Of a stretch of 64,000 nt of DNA, positions 35,261 to 46,465 are shown in pieces. Each line of letters begins with the position of its first letter. Position 1 is the first letter of the stretch. The stretch is from Sorex araneus. Its lineage: Eukaryota > Chordata > Mammalia > Eulipotyphla > Soricidae. The position numbers and the translations under genes were made by a program. The stretch is from positions 157,677,219 through 157,741,218 of the forward strand of contig NC_073306.1 in NCBI RefSeq assembly GCF_027595985.1. The letters are read 5' to 3'. The notes under the pieces are model-generated. The model was not told the DNA's origin and did not search any database. It saw only the letters and a list, made by a program, of their open reading frames with translations.

Positions 35261-35559
35261 AAATAAAATAACGTGTTTTACATCATGAGTTTCAAGGGTA
35301 TGTTTTATGGTTCTAAAGCTAGGATAGCTCTGTTCTCTATATTGCATGTAATCTCTTTCCTCAAGGGATGGATATGACTGACTGCAGAGAGCAAGATCAA
35401 AGGCAAATAGAAAAATGCACCCTGGTTTGCATTCATGGCAGAAGACACATGATTGCTATAGAAGGGAGGAGGAGGAGGAGAGTGGAGAAGAGATGACGAG
35501 TCAGAGAAGAAGGAAGACTTATTCCACACTAAGATCCCATAATGATGGGATCTTCAATT
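35261..35559. other. Unclassified intergenic DNA
   Basis: About 300 bases. A short (gga)n-like run lies at 35463-35485. No repeat family recognised. Confidence 0.35.
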
Positions 35560-35572
35560 CAGTGAACGCTTT

Positions 35573-36404
35573 AAAATTTTTTTTTATTTCATAAGGTAGT
35601 TTATAATATTTGATTATGATTAATATTCAAACACCAATTCCACCACCATTACACCTTCCCACCATCAAACTTGGGATGTTTCCATCCCAGCCCCAATCCC
35701 TGTCCCAAAGCAAAACTGAAACAATATATTTTGTATTATCTGTTATGAAGAACCGCTGAAAATGCTTACAAAAAAGTATTCATATAGGAAACAGTGTGAA
35801 GATTGTTCTTTTTTGGCAGGGGCCATTAAGATATTCTTTAGGATATCACTAACATTTTGTTAAAGGTTGAGCGATGTGAGCTTTTGTATATATATACATG
35901 AAAATATGTATATATGCATATATATTTTCCTCTATGATTTGTTGCCTACTATCTGATCCCCATCAAATATGGTATGGTACTAATGGAGAATGGGTAGGGA
36001 GTACCCTATGGTGTTTGTGGCCGTGTGGACTAGGAATATGTTCACTCATGTGTGAGGCTTGGCCTGAGTATGTGGGGAGGGGCTTTGAGTGTGGTGGTGG
36101 GTGAGTTCTAGAGGTTTTAGGCTTCCGAGCTGGGTCTCTTGGGGAAGGGAGAGATCTGACCTACCCCCCTCTGGGGTGCCCCAAGTGAAACAGCCTGGTG
36201 TGGAGTCTGGTGGCATGACTATGGTGGGTGTCATATTATACTCCCTTCCAGGGAGAAAAAGCAGTGTGGTCTGGATGGTGGTCGATGATGAGATTATCTG
36301 GCACTCGCAGGAGGTGGCTTATGGGCATGACCCCTAGGTCCCCAGAGACTGGGGGAAGCAGGCAGAGGATCTCTGCTCCCGGTCCCATTGATCCCAGAGT
36401 CTAA
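35573..36404 (-). mobile_element. Composite retroelement, type B, antisense, with TSD
   Basis: TSD cagtgaacgcttt at 35560-35572 and cagtgaatgcttt at 36405-36417, one mismatch in 13, bounds an 832-bp insertion. From the left: the antisense A-rich tail, the type-B tail (atattcaaacaccaattccaccacc), a body (aaactgaaacaatatattttgtattatctg, shared with 12.5 kb) and a GC-rich 5' module (gtggtcgatgatgagattatctggc, shared with 12.86 kb). Confidence 0.75.
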
Positions 36405-36497
36405 CAGTGAATGCTTTTGACTTAATTTGCACTTCTAACTTCCCAGAGGATAAACAAAGAGAAAGGAGGAGCCGAGGGAAATAAAACCTTTTATCTT

Positions 36498-36671
36498 TTA
36501 TTTTTTGCTTTTTGGGTCACACCCGGCGATGCACAGGGGTTACTCCTAGTTCTACACTCAGAAATTACTCCAGGCGGTGCTCAGGGGACCATATGAGATG
36601 CTGGGATTCGAACCCGGGTTGGCTGCGTGCAAGGCAAATGCCCTACCCGCTGTGCTATCGCTCCAGCCCCC
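36498..36671 (-). repeat. Young full-length SOR SINE with 16-bp TSD
   Basis: Antisense: gctttttgggtcacacccggcgatgcac through ctatcgctccagcccc. TSD taaaaccttttatctt at 36482-36497 and 36672-36687, perfect. Confidence 0.95.
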
Positions 36672-36687
36672 TAAAACCTTTTATCTT

Positions 36688-36935
36688 AATTAATTGTTAT
36701 TTTTTTGCAATTCAATAATTAAACCCAGAGCCTCATATATGCAACCCACTGAGCTACATCCCAGTGAGGCAGTCTTTGCGGATCATTAGACATGTATGGC
36801 CCAAGTTGAGGCTCTAAGTAGGGAGTTATGAAATTAGAGACCAAAGTCTAATATATGCTTAATTGTTTTAGTTCTTATTGTTTGTGGTCACAAGGAAATA
36901 ATTGACAGCAATGAACTTAAAGTATTTATATATAT
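36688..36935. other. Unclassified DNA with a SINE remnant
   Basis: A short antisense tRNA-like remnant (caacccactgagctacatccc) lies near 36742. Confidence 0.35.
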
Positions 36936-36950
36936 AAACCTGTCTATCTT

Positions 36951-38967
36951 TTAAAAAAATTTATTTATTTTTAATTCGTGAATCACCGTGAGGGTACAGT
37001 TACAGATTTATAAACTTTTGTGCTCATGTTTCCCTCATACAATGTTCGGGAACCCATCCCTTCACCAGTGCCCATTCTCCACCACCAGTAAACCCAGTAT
37101 CCCTCCCACCCTCCCCAATCCCATCTCCCCCACCCCACCCCGCCACTGTGGCAGGGCATTCCCTTCTGTTCTCTCTCTCTCTAATTAGCTGTTGTGGTTT
37201 GCAATAAAGGTGTTGAGTGGCCACTGTGCTCAGTCTCTAGCCCACATTCAGCCCGCAACACCCCCCCACCCCCATGGCCTCCGACCACATTATAGTTGGT
37301 GATCCCTTCTCTGAGTTGCCCTTTCCCCAGAATGTGAGGCCAGCCTCCAAACCATGGAGTCAACCTCCTGGTACTTATTTCTACAATTCTTGGGTGTTAG
37401 TCTCCCACTCTGTTATTCTATATACCACAGATGAGTGCAATCTTTCTATGTCTGTCTCTCTCTTTCTGACTCATTTCACTCAGCATGAAACTTTCCATGC
37501 CGATCCACTTATATGCAAAATTCATAATCTCCTTTATTCTAACAGCTGCATAGTATTCCACTGTATAGATGTACCAACGTTTCTTCAACCAGTCATCCGT
37601 TCTAGGGCATTCGGGTTTTTTCCAGATTCTGGCTGTTGTAAACAGTGCTGCGATGAACATATAAGTACAGATGTCGTTTCAACTATACTTTTTTTGCCTC
37701 TCTGGGATATATTCCCAGCAGTGGTATTGCTGGGTCAAATGGGAGCTCAATATCTAATTTTTTGAGAAGCGTCCATATTGTTTTCCAAAAGGGCTGAACC
37801 AGTCGGCATTCCCACCAGCAGTGTAGAAGGGTCCCTTTCTCACCACATCCTCTCCAACAGCGGTTGCTTTTGTTCTTTTGGATGTGTGCCAGTCTCTGTG
37901 GTGTGAGGTGGTATCTCATGGTTGTTTTGATCTGCATTGCCCTGATAATTAGTGATGTAGAGCACTTTTTCATGTGCCTTTTGGCCATTCGTATCTCTTC
38001 CTTGGGAAAGTTTCTGTTCATTTCTTCGCCCCATTTTCTGATGGGGTTCGGTGTTTTCTTCTTGTAGAGTTCAACCAGTGCTTTATATACCATTGATATC
38101 AACCCCTTATCTGATGGGTATTGTGTAAATTTCCTTTCCCATTCTGTAGATAGTCTTTGTATTCTGGTCACTGTATCTTTTGTGGTGCAGAAGCTTTTTA
38201 GTTTAATGTAGTCCCATTTTTTGATCTCTGTTTCTACTAAATTGCTTAGTTCCATGTCATCTTTGAAGATACCTTTATCTTCAATATTGTGGAGGGTTTT
38301 GCCGACCTTGTCTTCAATGTACCTTATGGTTTGTGGTCTGATATTGAGGTCTTTAATCCATTTTGATCTGACTTTTTTGCGTGGTGTCAGGTCGAGGTCT
38401 AAGCCCATTCTTTTGCATGTGGTTGTCCAGTTGTGCCAGCACCATTTGTTAAAGAGGCTTTCCTTGCTCCACTTCACATCTCTTGCTCCCTTATCAAAGA
38501 TTAGATTGTCATACATTTGGGGTTGTGTGTAGGGATATTCCACCCTGTTCCATTGGTCTATGGCTCTGCCTTTGTTCCAGTACCATGCTGTTTTAATTGT
38601 TACTGCTTTGTAGTAAAGTTTGAGGTTGGGGAGGGTGATGCCTCCCATCGTCTTTTTCCCAATAATTGTTTTAGCTCTCCGTGGACGTTTGTTGTTCCAT
38701 ATGAATTTTAGGATTGCTTGATCCGTTTCTTTGAAGAATGTCATGGGTATCCTTGTAGGGATCGCGTTGAATCTGTATAATGCTTTGGGGAGTATTGCCA
38801 TTTTGACAACATTGATTCTCCCTATCCATGAACAGGGTATATGTTTCCATTTCCTCATGTCCTCTTTTATTTAATGGAGTAGCGTTTTATAGTTTTCTTT
38901 GTAGAGGTCTTTTACTTCCTTGGTTAAGCTGATTCCGAGGTACTTGATTTTCTGGGGCAAGATTGTT
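36951..38967 (-). mobile_element. 5'-truncated L1 (2 kb), ORF2 C-terminus and 3' UTR
   Basis: TSD aaacctgtctatctt at 36936-36950 and aaacttgtctatctt at 38968-38982, one mismatch in 15. The insert holds the last part of ORF2 and the complete L1 3' UTR, ending in an A-rich tail. It is the longest L1 in the window and gives the reference for the many short 3' ends elsewhere. Confidence 0.92.
37418..38858 (-). pseudogene. L1 ORF2 C-terminal remnant
   Basis: The ORF2 protein carries endonuclease and reverse transcriptase; only the part downstream of the RT domain is left here. An open frame of 391 codons (37683-38858) reads like L1 ORF2 (for example WIGRINVVKMAILPKALYRFNAIP and [15 protein letters not shown]). 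The C-terminal cysteine region is present ([19 protein letters not shown]). Upstream, at plus 38871-38873, one stop interrupts continued L1-like reading (a CAA-to-TAA change would explain it). At about 37683-37660 the reading shifts frame, and the end (ECPRTDDWLKKRWYIYTVEYYAAVR ... SEMSQKERDRHR) is in another frame. It is therefore dead as a gene. Confidence 0.9.
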
Positions 38968-38982
38968 AAACTTGTCTATCTT

Positions 38983-39618
38983 GATTTTAGGTCATAACTC
39001 AGTACTCACAAATGAGTTCAAAGATTATGCTTGATGGTACATGGCAGACTATATTTGGTGTTGTATTAGTTCTGCCATTCCCTAAAACAATATATTGTTC
39101 TTGGGAGAAAACTACTTGGCCAGAAGATCTTAGTGCGTAAACTAGAGGTAAAATAGTGCATAGTGCATAGGGTTTGTTAGCTAAAAGGTGGGAGAAACCC
39201 AACTAAGGAATGTACTAAAACAGAGCAGTATTTGATAAAGCTTGGAAAATAGAAAGCTAAGCCTATGGATCTTGCAACCAGATCTGAAACACTGGGAATC
39301 TCTGAGTGTAGACTCACCCATAGTGATACAGAAGAAATGAGCAGAAAACCCGCAAGGCTTTGGGCCAGTTGGTGAACTATCAAAAACAAAACAAAACAAA
39401 ACAAGAAAACCAAAACTCGAATAGGCTCCTCGACTGTAAAAGGGGCGAGTCATCCTGCTCTGATGACCAGCTTGTCCTACTGCCTAGACTCATGTGGACC
39501 TTGTGAAAGCTTAGAAGGGTGATTGATTGTCTAGTGGCAAGCTATCAGTAAACTTTAGCTGCTGCTCTTCACATAGTCAGCACTGTAATTGATCCTCAGG
39601 ATGCTTTAGATATGGTTT
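38983..39618. other. Unclassified intergenic DNA
   Basis: No family recognised. A (caaaa)n-type run at 39384-39402 is the only simple repeat. Confidence 0.4.
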
Positions 39619-39830
39619 GATTTTTATAAGGGTTCCCACCCAGCAGTACCAGAAGTGGGGCAGGCTGGAGGTTACTTGGGAGAAGATTCAGCTAGGCCCT
39701 GTCGTACTTAAGGAGTTTAAATGCAGAGGGTTTGCTCAGGGGGCCATATGATGCCGGGGCTCAAGCTCAGAGCCTTGCACAGGCTATGCATGTGCCAAAT
39801 CCTATTGAGCAATATCTCTACCCCCTTGAT
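39619..39830 (-). repeat. Old SOR-type SINE with an insertion
   Basis: agggttcccacccagcagtacc ... ctcagggggccatatgatgccgggg ... cttgcacaggctatgcatg. The middle is expanded and diverged. Confidence 0.5.
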
Positions 39831-41184
39831 GATTTTTAAAACATCTATAATCTCTATTACACTACTTACACATCATTCATCAGGTTCCATTACTTGATAA
39901 TCATGGAATGTGCCCTGTACAGTGAAAAGGTAGAATAAGGAAATAAAATATAACTAAAAGACTTCTTAGCATCCTCAGATGTTCATTTCTCTTTATTTAG
40001 TTCATTACCTGCAATTAAAAAATCTTAATCTCAAGTCTCTCAGTCTCAAACATGTCCTTGTGAATTTGGTAAATGTCTGTTATTTTTAATAGATATTTGT
40101 ATCCTCTCATTTTTCTCTAATTTATTAATATTCTTCATAGAATTCATTTATTTAATCAGCTGCTCTCCAGAGTTTTATTTGTTGATGATTTCTTTATTTT
40201 TGATACTTGCCTTCCATCCTTCGAGATAGTTTCCCACACTATTAATGGGCATCTAAATTGATCTTTTAACCTTCCTAGATGCCTAGAAACTAGTTTTTTG
40301 TGAAAGGATAGTGATTATAGAACCTTCCTCAATTTTGCCAGTCAGACACCTTGAAAAAAATCAATTAGTAGGCAAATTATTAACTAATTGAGCATTTAGA
40401 GTGTTCTTACTTTTGAAAAATCAATTAGGCCTTTGCCCTTAGTTTTCCAGCATTACTTCTTTATTAATTGTTTTAAACAACAATTCATCAGCAATGGACC
40501 CAGATCAGCTGACAGTTGTTTTTTGTTTATATTCTGTGCTTAATTGATTAATACAATGAGCTGAAAACCTTTAACATCATTGATCATGTCATGGATTGTT
40601 GAGTAATTGGCTGGCAAATTGCAATTTTTTTAAATTAATGACTCAGTGGTTCAAAGGTTCAATTCTCCATCAGATTGCAGTCAGCAAAAAGAGATTTTCA
40701 TTATTTCTTTATCTTGGATGATATGAATGATAGTCCTACCTCATTTCTGAAGCCAATACTATTTTTCTGTCTTCATTGGTGATAATTTCTTATTCTATAG
40801 AAAGTCTAGGAGGTCACATTTATTATCTTAATGACAATTTTTTTTAATTACCACTGGTTAAGCATGGTCTTCAGTTCAGATTTTGGAGACGGCTACTGTT
40901 GTCAAGGGTACAAGAAGATTTATTTTTGCCAGGTTATTCTGTAGTTTTTAGGGTCCTCAAGGTGGGGGAGAGGTGTGTAGTGGGTGGAATGGATGTCAGA
41001 TAACTCACCTCTGCACTTTACTTTTTAGGAATGCCATTCCTGAAATCCTGGATGTCTCTTTTCTCTTTTGCATGGCTATCTGGACATAGCATTGTCTTAT
41101 GGTCACTATAGTATTGGGGTGACTTGCATGGCTACCTTACCAGCAAAACTGCCAGTCATGGATTAGCCCAAGTGCCCTTGTATC
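39831..41184. other. AT-rich intergenic DNA
   Basis: About 1.35 kb with no local SINE or L1 and no protein-like frame. Possibly a very old repeat, not assignable by eye. Confidence 0.4.
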
Positions 41185-41325
41185 TTTCTTGTTGGATTGT
41201 TTTGGGCCATACCCTACTGTGCCCGGGGATCACTCTTGGAGAAATCATGGGATCACATGGGGTACTGGGGTTCCAACCTGGGTCGGCCACATGCAAAGCA
41301 ACACCCTACGCACTCCTTCCCCAGT
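41185..41325 (-). repeat. SOR-type SINE, diverged
   Basis: ttttgggccataccctactgtgcccgggg ... ggttccaacctgggtcggccacatgcaaagc. Confidence 0.7.
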
Positions 41326-41693
41326 TGTATCTTTTGTACTACACCCGTTTGGGAACAACATTGTCACTGAAACAATATTGGTTGACCAAATGAATGGAAA
41401 CCTCTCTTTCTCCTGTCTCCTCTCTCTCACTCTCTCACTCAGGGCAGTTAGGAAAATACAGTTTGTTTACATATATATTCATTATCATTATAAAAATATT
41501 ATCTACCTTTCTTTATATGTGTATATAGTATAATCTACATGCCCCTGGATTTCTAAGCTACCTCTGTCAATTATTGGTGATGCTGAAGAACATTTTAATC
41601 CTTGCCTTCTCCATCTCTTTTTAAATACTTCCCAAGTTAAAGTTTTTAAATTGGTGTTCTCCCAAGTGTATTGGGTAAAAAAAAATGTCCCTC
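41326..41693. other. Unclassified intergenic DNA
   Basis: Contains a short CT run (41405-41440). Nothing else recognised. Confidence 0.35.
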
Positions 41694-41709
41694 AAGACAT
41701 TTAAACACA

Positions 41710-42879
41710 GGACCCTCTGTGCCTAAAGACTTTGATTCCAGAGATCTAACACATTCGGGCATCCAGTGCAGCATCTAATAGCAATGCACTGGGACTGCGA
41801 ACTGGGCTTCAACTCTGTGCTGCCCGGGGTGGATTTTTTCCTCCCCACCCTGTCTTCCTGCATGGAAAACGGCGGGTTGGCGGCTCCCACGTGGCAGGCG
41901 CCATCTTCTAAGACTCCAAATCCAGAGGTATTCGGTTTTTACTCTTGGGGCTCCCAGGGACTCATGGGAAGGGGGCGTAACCGGCATGCCCTCGGCCCAG
42001 ATAAATCCCGAGCCGCTGAGCGTGAAGCGGACCCTCTGCGCCTAAAGACTTTGATTCCAGAGACTTCTTACAGCAATGCACTGGGACTGTGAGCTGGGCT
42101 ATGCAATTTCTGGCAGAATTTTCCCTGGACTTTATACAGAAATCCAAAACCAGCGTCCGCGCGACTTAACATCTATAATTGTCAGCAATGTGAAACGGTT
42201 CCTTTTGAACAGGTCTGACTTGGGGGAAACTCCAAATAATAACAGTAAGTTTTTGTTGAAATATTGAATGTTATTAATGTAGCAGCCACCTCTCTGGACT
42301 GTGAACTAAGCAAAAGCCCCACACTGGCTGACGCGACGTGGCGTACACCATACTATGAGGCGCGGGAAGGGGGCTGAGGGGAAAAGAAAAAGGGAAAAAG
42401 AAAAAGGAAAAAAAAAGAGTTATGTACTTGTAGCAGTGGGTCTACATATCTCTTCATTTCCAGCAATGGAAAACTAATTATCAAATGCTTCCTTGGTAGT
42501 AGGTCTGTCTCTCTTGGGTGGAAACTCCAACAACTATAGTGAGTTTTGTGTTGAATTATGGAATGTAATCAAGGTAAAGAGAAAATGAAGTGAAATTCAT
42601 TAGTTATACAGTAGGGGGTAGGGGGTGGGGGCGGGGGGTATACTGGGGTTTTTGGTGGTGGAATATGGGCACTGGTGAAAGGATGGGTGTTTGAATATTG
42701 TATAACTGAGACATAAACCTGAGAATTATGTAACTTTCCACATGGTGATTTAATAAAAAGTTTAAAAAAAACTAACAGGGAAAGAATAGGTGGGTGGTTT
42801 TACATAGATTTTTCACAAAGAAAGGGCCATGTAAATTGTTACTTAGATAAATGTAGATAAATATACATGCTTTAAAAAA
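41710..42879 (+). mobile_element. Composite retroelement, type A, copy 2, with 3' transduction
   Basis: TSD aagacatttaaacaca at 41694-41709 and 42880-42895, perfect over 16 bases, bounds the whole 1.17 kb. 5' units: ggaccctctgtgcctaaagac at 41710 and ggaccctctgcgcctaaagac at 42029, spacing 319 bp, CpG-rich. The body begins with ggcagaattttccctgg as in copy 1 and again has repeated blocks (gaaatattgaatgtt at about 42258 and gaattatggaatgtaatc at about 42554). The L1-like tail ends in an A-run at 42772-42779. Another ~100 bases and a second A-run (42873-42880) follow before the TSD, as expected for a 3' transduction. Confidence 0.85.
42780..42872 (+). other. Probable 3'-transduced segment
   Basis: Lies between the first A-run and the second A-run next to the right TSD. 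It has no similarity to the other type-A copies, which end before it. It should have come from the flank of the source element. No clear AATAAA is present, only gataaa variants. Confidence 0.6.
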
Positions 42880-42895
42880 AAGACATTTAAACACA

Positions 42896-43038
42896 AAGGT
42901 CAAATGAATTTGGCAAAATACAACCAATTCAGCTCCTTTGCAAAAGCACAATGTACCTTAAAATATTAAAAGTTCTGAGAAGTCCAACCACAACTTTATA
43001 TATACTAAGTTTTTGACCTTGAAACTTTGTGTGTGTGT

Positions 43039-43074
<36 letters not shown>

Positions 43075-43435
43075 ACTGTTCATTAATGTCTCTGGGAATT
43101 AATGGGCTATAGGACATACTTTGAAAAATGCTGTTCTAATGATAAACGGTGTCAGAGAATGTGATTTTGGTTGTGCTTCATATGTGGGGAAAGTGTGCTG
43201 AGGGAAGTCAGGATCCCATAGAATGCTCTCAGGCATTCTAGGCCATTAGTGTGACAACTTTAATTGTTTCATTTCCCATGTATTTCTGGTTTTCTTTTCT
43301 AATAATTGTACTTCATTGCAGAAATCTCAGAAAACAATGTAAGGGGAAAGGAAACAAAGAAGTCCTTTTGATTGTTTTATTTAAAGGGTTCCATGCTCAA
43401 ATAAATTTGGGACTCTGAGTTAAAAGGACATTTTT
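42896..43435. other. Unclassified intergenic DNA with (TG)n
   Basis: A (TG)n microsatellite at 43028-43073; otherwise nothing recognised. Confidence 0.4.
43028..43073 (+). repeat. (TG)n microsatellite
   Basis: About 23 dinucleotide units with a single tatg interruption. Confidence 0.95.
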
Positions 43436-43439
43436 TGTT

Positions 43440-43612
43440 TTGGATTTTGGGACACACTTAGCAGTGCTGAGGACTTACTCCTGGCTTTGTGCTCAGGGAT
43501 TATTTCTAGCTGTATCTGGGGCAGGGAATAGGGAGGGATCACATGCATTGCCAGAGATTTGAACCAGGGTTGGCCACCTGCAAGGCAAGTTCCTTACTTG
43601 TACCTTACTGGC
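43440..43612 (-). repeat. SOR-type SINE, diverged
   Basis: attttgggacacacttagcagtgctgagg, ctttgtgctcagggattatttc, gttggccacctgcaaggcaagttcc, actggccc. Confidence 0.8.
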
Positions 43613-44299
43613 CCAAAGGACTTTTGATTTTCTATCTTGTGATCTTTTTTAGGATAACAATAATAAATTAGTCTCCACAGGAGTTCAAGCTCTTTCCAAG
43701 TGTGACCAGTAATTTTACAGACCAGAGACTAAGGCATGTTGTGATTCACTAGAGAACATAAGGAGACATGTGAAGGCCTTCGGCATTTGCTAACAAATCC
43801 CTCCCTGTACATCCAAGCTCTCAGGAGAAACCCGTCTCATCTGTACGGGTTACACAACCTTACATACTTGCAACTTCCCATACTTGTTACATACTTACAT
43901 CCTTGCAATTTCTCACCTCCCATAACTTGCTACATTGTCTTTAAACAAGAGTCCAGGGCACTCAGATGAATCAGAGATGAAAATACGACTAAAATGAACA
44001 TGCATTTGGGAAACGACGCTCAGGCAAACCAACGCCCACAGGTAATGGATTCTGTCCAAAGCTTCCTTTTCCAAATGGAGGCGCTATAATCTGCATATTA
44101 ACAGATTAAATGGATTCTTGGCAGCCTATGATTAGATACTGTCTCCTGAGTGCAATTTATATGGTTAAAGTTAACAGTATCACAAGGGTTAAACTGTTTA
44201 GGTTAAACCATAACAAAACTGATCTTTTATGGTATATATTTCCATCCTTTTATTTTACTTTTTTTTTAAATCAAATCTTACATATAACATATACTTTCT
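43613..44299. other. Unclassified intergenic DNA
   Basis: Nothing recognised. Confidence 0.35.
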
Positions 44300-44465
44300 A
44301 AGACTGGACCATAGTATAGTGGATAGGGCACTTACCTCACACCCTGAGGACCAGGGTTTAATGCCCAGCTCTGCATATGGTCTCCTGAGCCCTGTTAGGA
44401 GTGATCACTGGGCTGAGAGTCAGGAGTAAACCCTGAGTACAGCTGGGCTTGCCCACCTCAACCCC
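44300..44465 (+). repeat. SOR-type SINE, diverged
   Basis: Sense: gactggaccatagtatagtggatagggcacttacc ... ccagggtttaatgcccagc ... catatggtctcctgagccctg. Confidence 0.75.
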
Positions 44466-45214
44466 TTTGCATAACTAAAGAGATATACTCTGATACTGCA
44501 CGTCATTCCCAGCCTTCTGTCCCTTCTCTTAAGTTTTTTATATTTAGCTGGATTTGTTGTCGATACCAGATAATTGGGCAAGGTACAAATTGGTATTTTC
44601 AATTCTTTCCTTCTCACACTCTAAACTCCAAGTAACCTTGAAGTTTAGACACAGTTTTATTTTCTTTCTAAAATATAGATGTCAGAATTTTTAAATTAAA
44701 TTGTTGAATGTTAAGACTAGAGTAGGGAGTGCTATTTACTTCTTATAGACAAGATTGAAAACTCTATGAAGTTATGCAATCTTTTGTTCTAATTAATTCA
44801 CAGAGGAGGAAAAATGGTGATTTACATGATCTTGCCATTTGTAGATGCAGTAACAGCTATTGATAAAATATGAGGAGATTCCTTAAGCAAAAATAAAGTG
44901 TAAGTGATGAAAATATTTCTCATTGTGAGGAAAGGGTCTTAGTTTTAAAGCATGTTTAGCAGATAAAAATTGAACATGCAACTTCAGAATAGAAAGGAAA
45001 GAGCACTTTTTATAGTAACAAATTCAAGAACAAATGCATATGAACATAAGTAGGAAATACAGAAGAATGATGAGACATATTTTATTAAGGTAACACTGTG
45101 TGCATTATGAACATGGGTATAAGACATGAGGCTTAAAAGAGAAGTGATAACAATTGTTAGAGATGGTAGAAATGTCACCTTTTGAAGTCTGATTTTTGAA
45201 ATAGGAAATATAAT
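44466..45214. other. Unclassified intergenic DNA
   Basis: Nothing recognised; no local repeat. Confidence 0.35.
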
Positions 45215-45420
45215 TTGCTAAGCACCAACTATATATCAAGCACTAAGTAAATTTTTTATGTGAATTATTTCATTGAGGCCTGTCATCACCATAGAAAGGA
45301 GAATATTTTCTCCACTTCCCTTTAAATCTGAACCATAAGGCAGGGAGTGTTGAGTGCAGGAAAGAATTAGGATCCAACACAGAGAGTGACCAGCTCCCAT
45401 CTATTTTGTAATAAAATGTT
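45215..45420 (+). repeat. MIR-like ancient SINE
   Basis: gctaagcaccaactatatatcaagcactaagtaaa ... aattatttcattgaggcctgtcatcaccatag follows the MIR order; the rest is degraded. Confidence 0.5.
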
Positions 45421-45699
45421 GACAACATTATCATATCTCATTGTTCCTCTCCTTTTGCCATCAAAAGGGACTAAGGATGCCACTGTTCATTCTCTCCATG
45501 TAAAATGTTTCTCTGCCACTAAAGTCATCCAAGAAATTCAATGTTTTATTTCTTAAGAAGCAAACAAACAAAAACAACAAAACTCCAACCACTCAGAATT
45601 CCTTTCTTTATATTATCCCAAAAAAGCTATGGATAAATTAAGGCTTTTATCTTGTGAAATTAAAATCATTAAAATCACAATAATTTTTTCCGTCTTTTA

Positions 45700-45900
45700 C
45701 TCGACACAGCGTGGGTAAATGCAGTTGAAAAGCATTTTGTGCATAAAATTGCTGTCAAAAACACTCCATTCCTGGGCCATAAATCTGTACTTGGATGCAG
45801 CAGCCGGCCAGGTGCTGTGGCTCCCAGCTGTGATTGGGCTCGGCAGATGGGGAGAGGCAGCAGGTCTGCTTTGCTAATTCTTAGAAGCAGGAAAAAGAGA
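45700..45900. other. Repeat-free GC-rich island, unknown
   Basis: A short, fairly GC-rich stretch (ctcccagctgtgattgggctcgg at about 45822) with no repeat similarity, in an otherwise AT-rich interval. It could be a conserved non-coding element. That is only a suggestion from its texture. Confidence 0.25.
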
Positions 45901-45984
45901 AAGACAGAAATTAAAAAGAAGAAGAAGAAGAAGAAAAAAGAGAACTTATCCCAAAAGGGAAAAAACCACAAGCTTCTTATGCAG

Positions 45985-46125
45985 TGGTGGTATTTTGCTT
46001 TTGGTCCACACCCAGCAGTGCTCAGGGGTCACTCCTGGCAGTGCTGGAGATAGTGGGGTGGGAACCATATGGGAAGCTTGGGATTGAACAGAGGTTCTCT
46101 CTGCTGCACTATCACTCCAGACCCC
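45985..46125 (-). repeat. SOR-type SINE with internal insertion
   Basis: ttttgcttttggtccacacccagcagtgctcaggggtcactcctggcagtgct ... actatcactccagacccc. Confidence 0.85.
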
Positions 46126-46269
46126 GGGCAATTGTTTTCTTCAATTGTGTCAGAATCTTTTTATATAATTGTGTCAATATCATTGAGATTTGGGAGAGGG
46201 ATCATAAAACAGAAATGAAGCACTGTGTGTACACATATACAAGAAAGTACTATTAGACCAGCCTTTGTT

Positions 46270-46465
46270 TTCTCTTTTGCTTTTCGTTGGTTTGGGGGCC
46301 ACACCTGACAATGCCCAGGGGTTTCCTGAGTCACTCCTGTTTCTGTGATCAGGAATAACACTTAGTTGTGCTCAGGGGACTGTATGGGATTTCGGAGGTC
46401 ACGGTCAAACCTGGGTCAGCTGCATGGGAAGTGAGTGTCCTCCCCACTGTACTAGCTCTCTGCCC
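46270..46465 (-). repeat. SOR-type SINE
   Basis: gggggccacacctgacaatgcccagggg, gtgatcaggaataac, gctcaggggactgtatgggat, ctgggtcagctgcatgg, actagctctctgcccc. Confidence 0.8.
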
